Assembly (NCBI RefSeq): GCF_020748465.1
Contig: NZ_JAHZMP010000005.1
Location: forward strand, 1 to 64,000
DNA: 64,000 nt
From: Terrisporobacter mayombei
GTDB lineage: Bacteria; Bacillota; Clostridia; Peptostreptococcales; Peptostreptococcaceae
Reading direction: 5' to 3'
The position numbers and the translations under genes were made by a program. Under the pieces are notes generated by a model. The model made no database searches. It was not told the DNA's origin and saw nothing but the letters and a program-made list of their open reading frames with translations. Shown one piece after another: positions 17,005 through 26,464 of the stretch. Numbering within the stretch: the stretch's first letter is position 1; the number at the start of each line of letters is the position of its first letter.

Positions 17005-17829
17005 CTATATGTTATTACTTAATATAAATATGGGTCTTTTATAAAATTCGCTATTATTATATACTTTATATTCTTCTAAGTAAGCATTAAACAACTCTAC
17101 ATCGTATTTATTAAATTCACCAATATTTATCCCATATTCCAATAATGATTTATATTCCTTATCCCTATTAGTCGCATATGATATATCTATAATTTTCCAT
17201 CCTGTTTCTTGTATTAAATCAATTTGATAGTCAAACATTTTTTTTATTTCACTTGGGCTTATTATTGGTTTTAACTTATTTCCACCATGATTATATCCCA
17301 TCTGAAAAATCAATATCTTGCATTTATTTTTTAATTTTTCTAAATATTGATTAGCATATTGTTTAAAATTCAAATTACTAACATCTAAATTAACATCAAA
17401 ATCTACACCTGCATGGTGTATTACATTTAAAAACATGTATATATCTACTTCACTTAAATAATCTATCCCTTTTAAATCTACACCTTTATTAATAATTTGT
17501 ATATTTTCGAGATTAAAATTTTCCTTTATTGTATTTATAAATTCTACATGATTGTTATTTATTTCATATGATATGACTTTTTTGTCCTTCATTTCATTTG
17601 CCAAAGATAAAGAGAAGTAGCCAGTATTAGCTCCTATATCTCCAATTGAAGTAAAGTCTATATTTTTTAATTTATCATATATATAAGTTAATCTTGATGT
17701 ATCACCTCTCCAGTTTTCATCCAACTGTACTTTGTATTCTATTCTATCTGATACAAATTTAGGTATATTTTGATATACGCTATGCTTTGAACCGTCCTCA
17801 TAAAGTTCTTTCAACTCTTCTAAATTCAT
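17005..17829 (-). CDS. Class I SAM-dependent methyltransferase of the glycan island
   Basis: A 274-residue protein with the SAM-binding motif I IGDIGANTGYFSLSLA at about 62-77, an acidic residue after the next strand (ISYEINNNHVEFI) and a later FLNVIHHAG motif. The N-terminal part (residues 1-50) is outside the Rossmann core and may bind substrate. It overlaps the ATP-grasp gene by four bases, so the products probably act in the same step series, for example methylating a sugar hydroxyl, an amine or an attached acyl group. The exact target cannot be read from the sequence. Confidence 0.85.
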   Translation of the reverse strand: MNLEELKELYEDGSKHSVYQNIPKFVSDRIEYKVQLDENWRGDTSRLTYIYDKLKNIDFTSIGDIGANTGYFSLSLANEMKDKKVISYEINNNHVEFINTIKENFNLENIQIINKGVDLKGIDYLSEVDIYMFLNVIHHAGVDFDVNLDVSNLNFKQYANQYLEKLKNKCKILIFQMGYNHGGNKLKPIISPSEIKKMFDYQIDLIQETGWKIIDISYATNRDKEYKSLLEYGINIGEFNKYDVELFNAYLEEYKVYNNSEFYKRPIFILSNNI

Positions 17830-18935
17830 TTTTTCTCCTCATTTATTTCTATATTATATATTCCCTTTGTATCAACCCTATTATATACATCATATTTTCT
17901 ATATTTAATTTTATCATTTTCTAAAAATTCACCATGATAAACCAAACTTCTATTTTCTCTTGCTAACTTTTCTATTCCACCTTCCCAAAAATACATTGCA
18001 TCATAATTAATATCTTCTTCATATATATTTAAATCAAAACCTAAATCTTTTATAAATAATTCAAATAAATTTATATTTGCATCTACAAATAATTGCGAAG
18101 GTCCCCATAATCTAGGATTAGCTTCTATCATATAAAATTTATCATCATATTTTTTTAGTTCTATCATTACTAAACCTTTATATGATATATTGTTAAATAA
18201 ATTTATAAATTTATTGCTTATATTATATAAATGTATCTTGGAAGCTTTAGCTGCAATTATAGATTTTCCTCTATCTTGTTGAAGTATATTTTGCTGTGAA
18301 AAAGATAGTACTTTTCCATTTTTCGAGAAATAATATAATAAGTAATATGACTCACCTTTTATAAATTCTTGAATATATACATCTTTTAAATTATTATTTT
18401 GTAAAAATAATTTAAGTTGTGACTCTTTTTCTATTATTACAGGTGATATTATTTTTTTATTTGTACAAAAATATTCTTTTGGCTTAATAACTACTGGAAA
18501 ATTTTTAATAGATTCACTATATATCTCTTTAGGTACATGTATTCTATTCTTTCTACACATTTCTCCAAAACTATATTTATCAGATATTAAATTATATAAT
18601 TTACTTTCAACTAATGGTATTTCAAATCCCATATCTTCCAGTATAATTTTATTTTCCAATATAAATCTGTTTATATACTCTGAACTAGGTAGAATCGTCA
18701 TCTTCTCATAATCTTTAATTGTCATTCTTATTTTTTTTAATAATTCCAAGTCAAAAGTACTATCTTTTCTTTTATACACAACTTGCCTTTTGTATACAGT
18801 ATGTTGTATCGTATCATCGTAAGAGCTTACTAATTTATAAGGTATATTATATTTTTCGCATACTCTGCAGAAAGAAATTATTGATCTTTGATTATATCCA
18901 GAAAAAATAAGTATACATTTTTTATTTACTTTCAT
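17826..18935 (-). CDS. ATP-grasp ligase of the glycan island
   Basis: A 369-residue ATP-grasp protein resembling the carbamoyl-phosphate-synthase/PylC-like group. Residues 1-110 form a Rossmann-like pre-ATP-grasp domain. The ATP-binding part includes FPVVIKPKEYF and DVYIQEFIKGESYY, and the metal-binding segment is VMIELKKYDDKFYMIEANPRLWG. Such enzymes join a carboxylate, often an amino acid, to an amine by way of an acyl phosphate. With an amino-sugar aminotransferase next door, N-acylation of the sugar amine is a natural inference, but it is unproven. Confidence 0.85.
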   Translation of the reverse strand: MKVNKKCILIFSGYNQRSIISFCRVCEKYNIPYKLVSSYDDTIQHTVYKRQVVYKRKDSTFDLELLKKIRMTIKDYEKMTILPSSEYINRFILENKIILEDMGFEIPLVESKLYNLISDKYSFGEMCRKNRIHVPKEIYSESIKNFPVVIKPKEYFCTNKKIISPVIIEKESQLKLFLQNNNLKDVYIQEFIKGESYYLLYYFSKNGKVLSFSQQNILQQDRGKSIIAAKASKIHLYNISNKFINLFNNISYKGLVMIELKKYDDKFYMIEANPRLWGPSQLFVDANINLFELFIKDLGFDLNIYEEDINYDAMYFWEGGIEKLARENRSLVYHGEFLENDKIKYRKYDVYNRVDTKGIYNIEINEEKK

Positions 18936-18982
18936 AGTTTATCCTTTTCCTTAACCTATTTATTTCTACTGAACTGTCATAC

Positions 18983-19933
18983 TTAAAATTCAATACCCTT
19001 ACCTGCCACATATAATTTTATTTTTTCTTCATTACTTAACTTGTTGTAAAATTTTTTAAACGTTCCACTTGTAATCTTATCAAGTCTTCCATTTTGCAAA
19101 AGTATGCCACATACGTAAAATATTACATCCTTAAGATTCTTATCTTTTCTGATTTGTATTTCTTCACTATACTTATAATCTGTGTATTCATTTATGCTAT
19201 CTAACATTTTAGATACTCTACTAAAATGTTTTATTCTATCTTTAGAAAAGTACACTCTATTAGACCATGACCCAGGTACACCAACTCTATATGTAGCCAT
19301 ACTCTCATCCATGTAGTAGACCTCTCCATTAATTGCAAGGAAAATTTGCAATGGATAATCTCCTACAGGAGCATCAAAATACCAATCAGGAGGATTATCC
19401 ATTAGTCTCTTGCGATATACAATAGAATTTGTTCCTATAAACATACCCCCTCCTGCTATAAATTCTCTTGAGTCTATACGAGAATTGGAGTTCTTAGGTC
19501 TAATTATATTCATTATCTCTTCACTATTTTCATCAATTATGTCTACTGCATGAGTACATAATGAACAATTTGCATTGGATTCCATATACTCTATCTGTTT
19601 TTGTAATTTATATGGATCTGTCCAATAATCATCTCCCTCACATAAAGCTATATATTTCCCTTTAGCTCTCTTGTGATTAAATGTATAATTTATTATAGTT
19701 ACTCCCTTTGACCATTGATTTTCTTTTTGTAATAACGGCTTGATTATATTAGGATATTTTTTATGATATTTTTTTATAATTTCTGGCGTTGAATCTGTTG
19801 ATGCATCATCATGTATTAATATTTCATATTTAAAATTCGTTTTTTGCATAAGAAAACTCTGTATCGTTTGTTCTATGTATTTTTCATGGTTATATGTTAT
19901 ACAACTAATGCTTACCATTATTTCATCTGCCAT
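18983..19933 (-). CDS. Family 2 glycosyltransferase
   Basis: A 316-residue GT-A fold glycosyltransferase. The nucleotide-sugar binding region is VSISCITYNHEKYIEQTIQS, followed by YEILIHDDASTDST and the metal-binding EGDDYWTDP near residues 99-106. I chose the ATG at 19933 (MADEIM) because a GGGGATGAG ribosome site precedes it; the longest open frame begins at a TTG at 19948. It overlaps the end of the large TagF-like gene by 11 bases. It probably extends the flagellin glycan. Confidence 0.88.
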   Translation of the reverse strand: MADEIMVSISCITYNHEKYIEQTIQSFLMQKTNFKYEILIHDDASTDSTPEIIKKYHKKYPNIIKPLLQKENQWSKGVTIINYTFNHKRAKGKYIALCEGDDYWTDPYKLQKQIEYMESNANCSLCTHAVDIIDENSEEIMNIIRPKNSNSRIDSREFIAGGGMFIGTNSIVYRKRLMDNPPDWYFDAPVGDYPLQIFLAINGEVYYMDESMATYRVGVPGSWSNRVYFSKDRIKHFSRVSKMLDSINEYTDYKYSEEIQIRKDKNLKDVIFYVCGILLQNGRLDKITSGTFKKFYNKLSNEEKIKLYVAGKGIEF

Positions 19934-22900
19934 TATTCTCATCCCCAACTATTGTATTTTTCGTAATATAACCTTCCAAACATTCATATATGTCTTTAAA
20001 TATTTCTTGATTATACCAATCAATTTCAATGTCTTCTATACATTTCCTAAATTGTTCATAGGCATCATAATACATTTTATAATTCTCATTACCTACAGCA
20101 TACATTAAACATGCAGTGTTTCGATTAACTAATGGTGACGTGGATAAATTAATGTCATTCTTTAATATTTGAGTATATTTTTCTAAAGCCACATCATATC
20201 TTTTTAATTCAAAATTATAAAAAGCCAATTTATAATCCACATTATTGTTAAACATAGATTCTACAAGCTTGTAATTTTTAATCATCATATTTGTAATAAA
20301 GTCAATCAATTCATACTCCCCTATAGAATTTAGATAAACCAACTCACACCTATACACATCTTCATAATAATCACTATTTATAGCTACAGATATTAAATTG
20401 TTGTAGTCCTTAATTCTACTTAACAACGTTATGTATAATTGGTATATTTCTTCAGTATTATATTTTTCATAAATCTTACTTACAATTTCTACACAATTCT
20501 TTATATTATCATTTTCCGTAGCTATCAAATATAATTCTTTCGTATATTGATCTTCTATATTTTCCAAATAGTTTTTCATATTATCATTGATTAACTTACT
20601 ATCAAATTTATAATAATTTTTTGATATATAATCTAATGTACATTTTCCTGTGTCTTTATTGTCTACTAAACATACATTTTCTCTTTGCTCTATTATCTTT
20701 TTACAGTTATAAATGTTTATATCTCTAGCCATTATCAAATATGCACTATCACAAGCTTCCTTTTCAATAAACATGTCTATACCATGATTTGAATAGTTAC
20801 TTTTATCTACATAATAGTTTTTGCTTGGAAAATATAATATTTTAACTTGGTCCTTCAAATTGTTTACTATAGATGATTTTCTTATGTCACTATATAATAT
20901 TATAGGATTTTCATTTGTTTTTATTAAATACTTTAATATATCTTTTATTCTAGTAGAGTTAACTTCATAAATCTTTATCCCATCTTTTTTGTATATTTTT
21001 TCAGATGTAATATCTTTATTTTCAACTATTTTTATTATACTATTTTCGCTATTGCTCAGTTCTTTTAGTATAACCTTATCTTCATCTAAAACAATTATAG
21101 AGTATGTGTTAGAGTTAAATTCTTTTCTCATATGTTTTACTACTTTACAAACTTCATTTTTTAAACTTTCATCATCTGTATTTAATATACATTTTTCATA
21201 ATAGTATATAGCTTGCTTGCTATCTCCTAAAAGCGTATATAAGTATGCCATATTATATAACAAATCCACATTTAAGCTATCTAATTCTAATCCTCTTTGG
21301 AAGTTTTTCAAGGCTTGTTTTAAATTATTTTCTTTTATACTAATTATTCCTGCCATTGAATATATGCTAACATTGCATATATCATAATTTTTATATATGT
21401 CCAGTAGTTTTTTAGCTTCATCTATACAATCATTTTCTATTAAAGTTTGTATTTTTACTTTCAGGTCTTTACTATAAAATTGTGTATCTAAGTAATTCCA
21501 AATTCTTTCACTTGCTCCACCATCTAAATATTTATGATAAACCTTTCTTAATTCACTTCTTTTTTCTAAATAATAGTCTTTATTCTTTAAACTTTTGTAA
21601 ATCTCTTCAAATAATTCTTCTTCACTTTGAACTTTAGGACCAGCAGTCCAAAAATCATATGGTTGTAAAGCAAGACCTTTATTTTTCGAAAATTCATCGA
21701 TGTCAGTATTTATAAATACTGTAGGTTTATTCATAAATAAGAAATCTCCATATATAGATGAATAATCAGTCAATAGCAAATCTCCTGAGTTCAATATTTC
21801 ATATAAGTCTAAATTATTTTTCCCTAAGTCTTCATTTGAAATAGTATATATATTTTTAAATCTATCAGATCTATTCTTGCATAAAGTTTTTTCTTCTCCA
21901 TGGTGAACTTTTAGTATGCATATATAATTATTCTCACCTAAAAACTCATCAAATTTATCATAATTAAATTCTTTAATTTTAATAAAACTATTTAAATCTT
22001 TATCTCCATCAACTCTTCCACTATTTTCATGAACTGTAAAGGTAGGCATATTAAAGATTACTTTTTTATTATCCAGTTTTATATTTAATATTTTTTCCAA
22101 ATTTTTTCTTCCGTTACTATTCAATAAAAAATCCGTTCTTGGAATACCTGATATAAAAAATTTATCCTTTGTAACATGAGTAAATGATGCAAATAAAGTC
22201 ATATCTAAGGCCGAACTAACGCAATAAGTATCTACATTTTTGTATTCGTTAGGCATAAAAGCAAATCCAGGTATATTATCCATTACACCACATGATTTAA
22301 AAGGTACCGCTCCATGGCCAACTTCTATATTGTGCATTAATTCAGGGCAAGGATAATATAAGAATAATCCATGTCCTGATACACTATATTTAGCCATAAG
22401 AGGTACTATTGCCATGTTTCTTATATTAAGGTCATCACTACCTCTCATCAATAAAGTATTAAATTTGCATTTCATCTTTTGAGGCATATTTTTGTATAGT
22501 GCATATACATTTGAATCACTTTCATTAAGATAATGAAAAGCTATAGTAGAATCTCTATCAATATTTTTTATCTCATCAAATGTTTTTTCTTCTATTTTTA
22601 CTAAATATAACTCTTTTGAATATTTAATAATTACAGAAAAACTTGATAAATCATATTTAATTAAAGTATTAATAGCTTTTATGTAATTTTTGTTCAAAGG
22701 TACTATTATACTAATGTCTCCATCTCCTAAGGAACATTCTTCTAAATTTATTAAATGAACATATTCGTCATTAAACATTACCATATCATCCACTAAATAA
22801 CATAAATTCTCTTTTTTATTTGATAAAATATCTTGTATATAATTTATATTTTCCCTGCTTTGCAATAAGTCTAAGTCATTCAATATATTATTTATCATTA

Positions 22901-23204
22901 TTTCAGAAAGAGAATCCTTAACCTCATAAAGCATTTTTTTATACTTATCACATAAATCTTGATTTTGTAAATAATCAGATAATGTTATAGCACTAGATAT
23001 CGCATACGTATTTTTGTTATTTAAATTTATCGCTTTTTCACAGCAAATCAACGCTGTATCATATTCTGATATAAGTATGCAAAGCTCTGCTCTTAATGTC
23101 CAGTATGTTGAATTATTTTCATATTCTTTTTCACACTTCATTATTAAGTTAAATGCATCTTCTATATTGCGTTTCTTTAAGTATGTATGTATTTTTTTTA
23201 ACAT
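19923..23204 (-). CDS. Large TPR protein with a central TagF-like glycerophosphotransferase domain
   Basis: A 1093-residue protein with three parts. Residues 1-150 look like TPR repeats. Residues about 260-600 form a CDP-glycerol:polyol phosphotransferase (TagF-like) domain with VGHGAVPFK (296-304), ISGIPRTDFL, LKVHHGE (431-437), LLTDYSSIYGDFLFMNKP (477-494) and PYDFWTAGP. After 600 come further TPR units (a clear one at LYNMAYLYTLLGDSKQAIYYYEKC) and an unassigned C-terminal third, again helical. TagF-type domains transfer a phospho-polyol. C. difficile has a related enzyme type in its phosphodiester-linked flagellin glycan cluster. No cytidylyltransferase to make a CDP substrate is seen in this window. 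Confidence 0.85.
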   Translation of the reverse strand: MLKKIHTYLKKRNIEDAFNLIMKCEKEYENNSTYWTLRAELCILISEYDTALICCEKAINLNNKNTYAISSAITLSDYLQNQDLCDKYKKMLYEVKDSLSEIMINNILNDLDLLQSRENINYIQDILSNKKENLCYLVDDMVMFNDEYVHLINLEECSLGDGDISIIVPLNKNYIKAINTLIKYDLSSFSVIIKYSKELYLVKIEEKTFDEIKNIDRDSTIAFHYLNESDSNVYALYKNMPQKMKCKFNTLLMRGSDDLNIRNMAIVPLMAKYSVSGHGLFLYYPCPELMHNIEVGHGAVPFKSCGVMDNIPGFAFMPNEYKNVDTYCVSSALDMTLFASFTHVTKDKFFISGIPRTDFLLNSNGRKNLEKILNIKLDNKKVIFNMPTFTVHENSGRVDGDKDLNSFIKIKEFNYDKFDEFLGENNYICILKVHHGEEKTLCKNRSDRFKNIYTISNEDLGKNNLDLYEILNSGDLLLTDYSSIYGDFLFMNKPTVFINTDIDEFSKNKGLALQPYDFWTAGPKVQSEEELFEEIYKSLKNKDYYLEKRSELRKVYHKYLDGGASERIWNYLDTQFYSKDLKVKIQTLIENDCIDEAKKLLDIYKNYDICNVSIYSMAGIISIKENNLKQALKNFQRGLELDSLNVDLLYNMAYLYTLLGDSKQAIYYYEKCILNTDDESLKNEVCKVVKHMRKEFNSNTYSIIVLDEDKVILKELSNSENSIIKIVENKDITSEKIYKKDGIKIYEVNSTRIKDILKYLIKTNENPIILYSDIRKSSIVNNLKDQVKILYFPSKNYYVDKSNYSNHGIDMFIEKEACDSAYLIMARDINIYNCKKIIEQRENVCLVDNKDTGKCTLDYISKNYYKFDSKLINDNMKNYLENIEDQYTKELYLIATENDNIKNCVEIVSKIYEKYNTEEIYQLYITLLSRIKDYNNLISVAINSDYYEDVYRCELVYLNSIGEYELIDFITNMMIKNYKLVESMFNNNVDYKLAFYNFELKRYDVALEKYTQILKNDINLSTSPLVNRNTACLMYAVGNENYKMYYDAYEQFRKCIEDIEIDWYNQEIFKDIYECLEGYITKNTIVGDENNGR

Positions 23205-23286
23205 TTAAACTTCTCCTACCCATTCTTAAGCATTTACTTTAGTCTATTAAAAACTTAATTTTTACCCTTTGTCTTTATATATCAAA

Positions 23287-25530
23287 TTAGCTTAGGCTTT
23301 CTTGTAATAATTTAATTTTTTCTTTAGCTTCTAAAATCAAACTCTCATCTTCACTGATATCCATTATTTTATTGTAAAACATTATAGCTTCTTTATTTTC
23401 ATGTTTTACCTCTTTCAAATACGCTATATTGAAAATCGTATTTATATTTGTGAAATTTAAAATAAATGATTTTTTCAATAATTTTTCTGCTTCTTTATAA
23501 TTATTATTTAATAAACATACAATAGACTTCATGTTTATTATCTCAATATCTTCTGAATACATATTTTCATATTCATTTATCATAATTAATGCATCCTTTA
23601 TATTTCCTGCATTTATACTATTTTCTATAAGTAATTTATACTGTATCTTAAGTTTTTTTATTTGTTCACTTTCATTAATATCTTTAATAAACTTATCAAT
23701 AAGAATTTCTATTGCTTTTTTATATTTTTCATTATCTAAAATCAGTTTTTTTATTTTTTTTATATATTTTAATGGTTCTTTATCTTTTAACTTTTGTACT
23801 AAATTAATTTTAACTACAAATTCATCATCTTTATCTTTTAATAAGCATATAATTTCTTCATCTGATAAATTTGGATTATATACTTGTTTTATAAAATTAT
23901 ATCTATATGTTATATACATATAAAATATTTTTTCGTATTTATCATTAGCAAAACCTTTATCAATCAATAAAACTTCAGATATACAACTACATATATTAAG
24001 TTTATGTAAATTCAATGTATTAGGTACTTTTAGTAAAAATTCATATAACTTTGGTAAGCAGTCTCGTTTATTCTCAATTATATAGTTAAAATAACCTTTC
24101 ATATACGAATAACTTACATTTTGCAATAATTCTAATATATTTAAACTATTTTTAATAGCATAATAAATAATTTCACCATAATATGATTGCTTTCCATCTA
24201 ATAACAATCTATTTAAGGTTTTTACTGTGAATTTTTCTCCTAACCTTGTTTTATTTAATAAGCCATAGTCATTATCTATATTTGATAGTACTTTATATAT
24301 TTCACTTTTATCACTTTCTTTTGTTTTTAATATCATACTTTCCAGACTAATCTCTATATATTTAGTATCTACCATTGATGATATCTTCTTATTATATATT
24401 TCTAATATTTCACTTACTTTATTTGCCTTATATAAGCTTTCAAATAGAATATCATATACATCTTTCATTTCTTCAAAATCCATATTTTTATATTTTTCAA
24501 TTACTTGTTCATATCGTCCTAAATAATAATAATTTTTAAGTATATTCATTTGTGCATATTCTTTTAATCCGACTGTAATTCCATCAGCATATATACTATT
24601 TGCTTGTGTTGATATATCATAGTTATCTACTAAATATATATATCTTTCATAGCAATTTAAACTTTCTTCATATTTATATAAGAAACTTTGACTAAGTGCC
24701 AAGAAATAATATATATCTATATTTTTATCATCTTTTTTTTGTAAATATTCTATACAAATTTTTTCACACTTATCAAATTGTTTTAATTCAACATAAAATT
24801 TGGCTAAGTTGGAGTAAATATATGATGGTATGTTTTTACATTCTTCATATAAATTCATAGATTTTTCCATATAATACAATGCTTCTTCTTTTTTGTTTAT
24901 TGCCATAAAATTTTTACCTAATTGAAAATTTATATAAGGATCATCAGGATTCTTTTTCAACTCTTGTAATAAAATGTTTTCATTTCTTTTAAGTTTCTTA
25001 TGTTTAAATTCCTCATCCACATATAAATAACCATAATGATTAAATACTGCTATATTATTATATATAGGTTCTTTATACATAGGTTGTTCATGTATCGCAC
25101 CCTCATACCTAAAACCTTTTCTTTTAAATAACCTTAGATTTGCAGATTTACTATAAGATTTCCCATCTTCTGAGTTTATATTTTTTAACTCTACGGATGC
25201 TGAGTTATATTTTTGATGTAAATCTGTTTTAAAAAAATTAATCATTTTTTCATATTCTATTAGTTCTTCATCTGCATCTATAATAAGTAACCATTCACCA
25301 TTAGCATAACTTATTGATTTATTTCTCATATCAGCAAAGTCATTATTCCATGTTTCAAAATAAACTTTATCTGTATATAACTTAGCTATTTCCACACTTT
25401 TATCTATAGAGCCTGTATCTAGTATTATTAATTCACTTTCAACTTTTTCTCTTATCTTATTTAATGCCTTTAATGTATTATCTAAAAATTTTTCTTCATT
25501 TTTCATCATCAATACTATACTTAGTAACAT
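23287..25530 (-). CDS. Family 2 glycosyltransferase with long TPR tail, first gene after fliC
   Basis: A 747-residue protein. Residues 1-250 form a GT-A glycosyltransferase with SIVLMMKNEEKFLDNTL, ELIILDTGSIDKS, a DAD metal motif at 85-87 and FRYEGAIHEQP, typical of the TPR-associated GT2 subgroup. The rest is helical TPR-like repeats. The gene following fliC in C. difficile (CD0240) encodes the same type and adds the first O-linked sugar to flagellin, so I infer that role here. I chose the ATG at 25530 (MLLSIVLMMKNEE) with an AAGGGTGA ribosome site; the longer frame from 25581 would run through the fliC terminator. Confidence 0.9.
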   Translation of the reverse strand: MLLSIVLMMKNEEKFLDNTLKALNKIREKVESELIILDTGSIDKSVEIAKLYTDKVYFETWNNDFADMRNKSISYANGEWLLIIDADEELIEYEKMINFFKTDLHQKYNSASVELKNINSEDGKSYSKSANLRLFKRKGFRYEGAIHEQPMYKEPIYNNIAVFNHYGYLYVDEEFKHKKLKRNENILLQELKKNPDDPYINFQLGKNFMAINKKEEALYYMEKSMNLYEECKNIPSYIYSNLAKFYVELKQFDKCEKICIEYLQKKDDKNIDIYYFLALSQSFLYKYEESLNCYERYIYLVDNYDISTQANSIYADGITVGLKEYAQMNILKNYYYLGRYEQVIEKYKNMDFEEMKDVYDILFESLYKANKVSEILEIYNKKISSMVDTKYIEISLESMILKTKESDKSEIYKVLSNIDNDYGLLNKTRLGEKFTVKTLNRLLLDGKQSYYGEIIYYAIKNSLNILELLQNVSYSYMKGYFNYIIENKRDCLPKLYEFLLKVPNTLNLHKLNICSCISEVLLIDKGFANDKYEKIFYMYITYRYNFIKQVYNPNLSDEEIICLLKDKDDEFVVKINLVQKLKDKEPLKYIKKIKKLILDNEKYKKAIEILIDKFIKDINESEQIKKLKIQYKLLIENSINAGNIKDALIMINEYENMYSEDIEIINMKSIVCLLNNNYKEAEKLLKKSFILNFTNINTIFNIAYLKEVKHENKEAIMFYNKIMDISEDESLILEAKEKIKLLQESLS

Positions 25531-25559
25531 ATTTATCACCCTTTTAAATTTATTAAATA

Positions 25560-25590
25560 TAAAAAATAAAGAGTAAAGCATAAGCTCTAC
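25560..25590 (-). terminator. Intrinsic terminator after fliC
   Basis: On the minus strand GTAGAGC TTAT GCTTTAC (25573-25590) forms a 7-bp stem with one G-T pair and a four-base loop, followed by a T-rich tract with six consecutive T. It lies between the fliC stop and the glycosyltransferase start, so it may let only part of the abundant fliC transcription read into the glycan genes. Confidence 0.65.
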
Positions 25591-25621
25591 CCCTTAGTTT
25601 AAAATTTAATACTTATTTAAA

Positions 25622-26413
25622 TTATCTTAATAATTGAGTTACTTGTTCTGGTTGTTGCTTAGCTTGAGCTACCATAGCTTGAGAAGCTTGAGTTAATATG
25701 TTAAACTTAGATAACTTAACCATTTCTTTAGCAACATCTACATCTCTTATTCTTGATTCTGCTGCAGTTAAGTTTTCTGTTGATGTTGTTAAGTTTGAAG
25801 AAGTGTACTCTAATCTATTTTGTACTGCTCCTAATTTAGCTCTTGATTCATTTATTTTTGCTAAGTCAGTAGTTGCTGCATCCACAACAGTTTTAGCTTT
25901 TGCTGCATCCGCTACATCTGAAGTTACTGTAGTAGCTAATGCTCCTACTTTAAATGTTCTTGTTTCACTATTAGCTCCTGCTTGTATTGTTACTGTTGTA
26001 TCAGCAAATACTGTAGTATTATTAAACTTAGTATCTGAAGCTATCTTACCTATTTCTTCTGTTAATTGCTGTAATTCTACTGATATTTTATCTCTATCTG
26101 CAGTTTCTAATGTTGTATTACCAGCTTGTATTCCTAACTCTCTCATTCTTTGAACTATATTTCCTGCTTCTTCTAATGCACCTTCTGCAGTTTGTACCAT
26201 AGATACACCATCTTGTACGTTTCTATCAGCTTGTTCCATACCTCTTATTTGAGATCTCATTTTTTCAGATATAGCTAGTCCTGCAGCATCATCTCCAGCT
26301 TTAGTTATTCTTAAACCTGTTGATAATTTTTCCATAGAATTTCCTGCTAAAGCAGTGTTTTTTGCCATTTGATTAGTTGATATCATAGCATTTAAATTAG
26401 TGTTTATTCTCAT
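25622..26413 (-). CDS. fliC: Flagellin FliC
   Basis: The filament subunit, 263 residues. Conserved N-terminal D0/D1 helices begin MRINTNLNAMISTNQM and continue with EKLSTGLRITKAGDDAAGLAISEKMRSQ and QDGVSMVQTAEGALEE. The C-terminal D1/D0 helices include SRAKLGAVQNRLEYT and end with AQAKQQPEQVTQLLR. The central part is short and rich in Thr, Ala and Val, with no large outer domains, so glycosylation would fall on a compact Ser/Thr-rich face. It has its own sigma-28-type promoter and a leader with probable CsrA sites. Confidence 0.98.
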   Translation of the reverse strand: MRINTNLNAMISTNQMAKNTALAGNSMEKLSTGLRITKAGDDAAGLAISEKMRSQIRGMEQADRNVQDGVSMVQTAEGALEEAGNIVQRMRELGIQAGNTTLETADRDKISVELQQLTEEIGKIASDTKFNNTTVFADTTVTIQAGANSETRTFKVGALATTVTSDVADAAKAKTVVDAATTDLAKINESRAKLGAVQNRLEYTSSNLTTSTENLTAAESRIRDVDVAKEMVKLSKFNILTQASQAMVAQAKQQPEQVTQLLR

Positions 26414-26421
26414 TTTTATAC

Positions 26422-26449
26422 TCTCCCTAGTTTTTACGACATCCTTGTC
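26422..26449 (-). promoter_or_regulatory. Probable CsrA binding sites in the fliC leader
   Basis: On the minus strand GACA-AGGA-TGTC (26438-26449) makes a 4-bp hairpin presenting AGGA in the loop, the ideal CsrA site. A second GGGA lies in the ribosome site CTAGGGAG (26423-26430), about 18 bases downstream and just before the ATG. This two-site layout mirrors the B. subtilis hag leader, where one CsrA dimer bridges both and blocks translation. csrA and fliW lie a few genes upstream. Confidence 0.7.
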
Positions 26450-26464
26450 TTATTTTTTTATACA

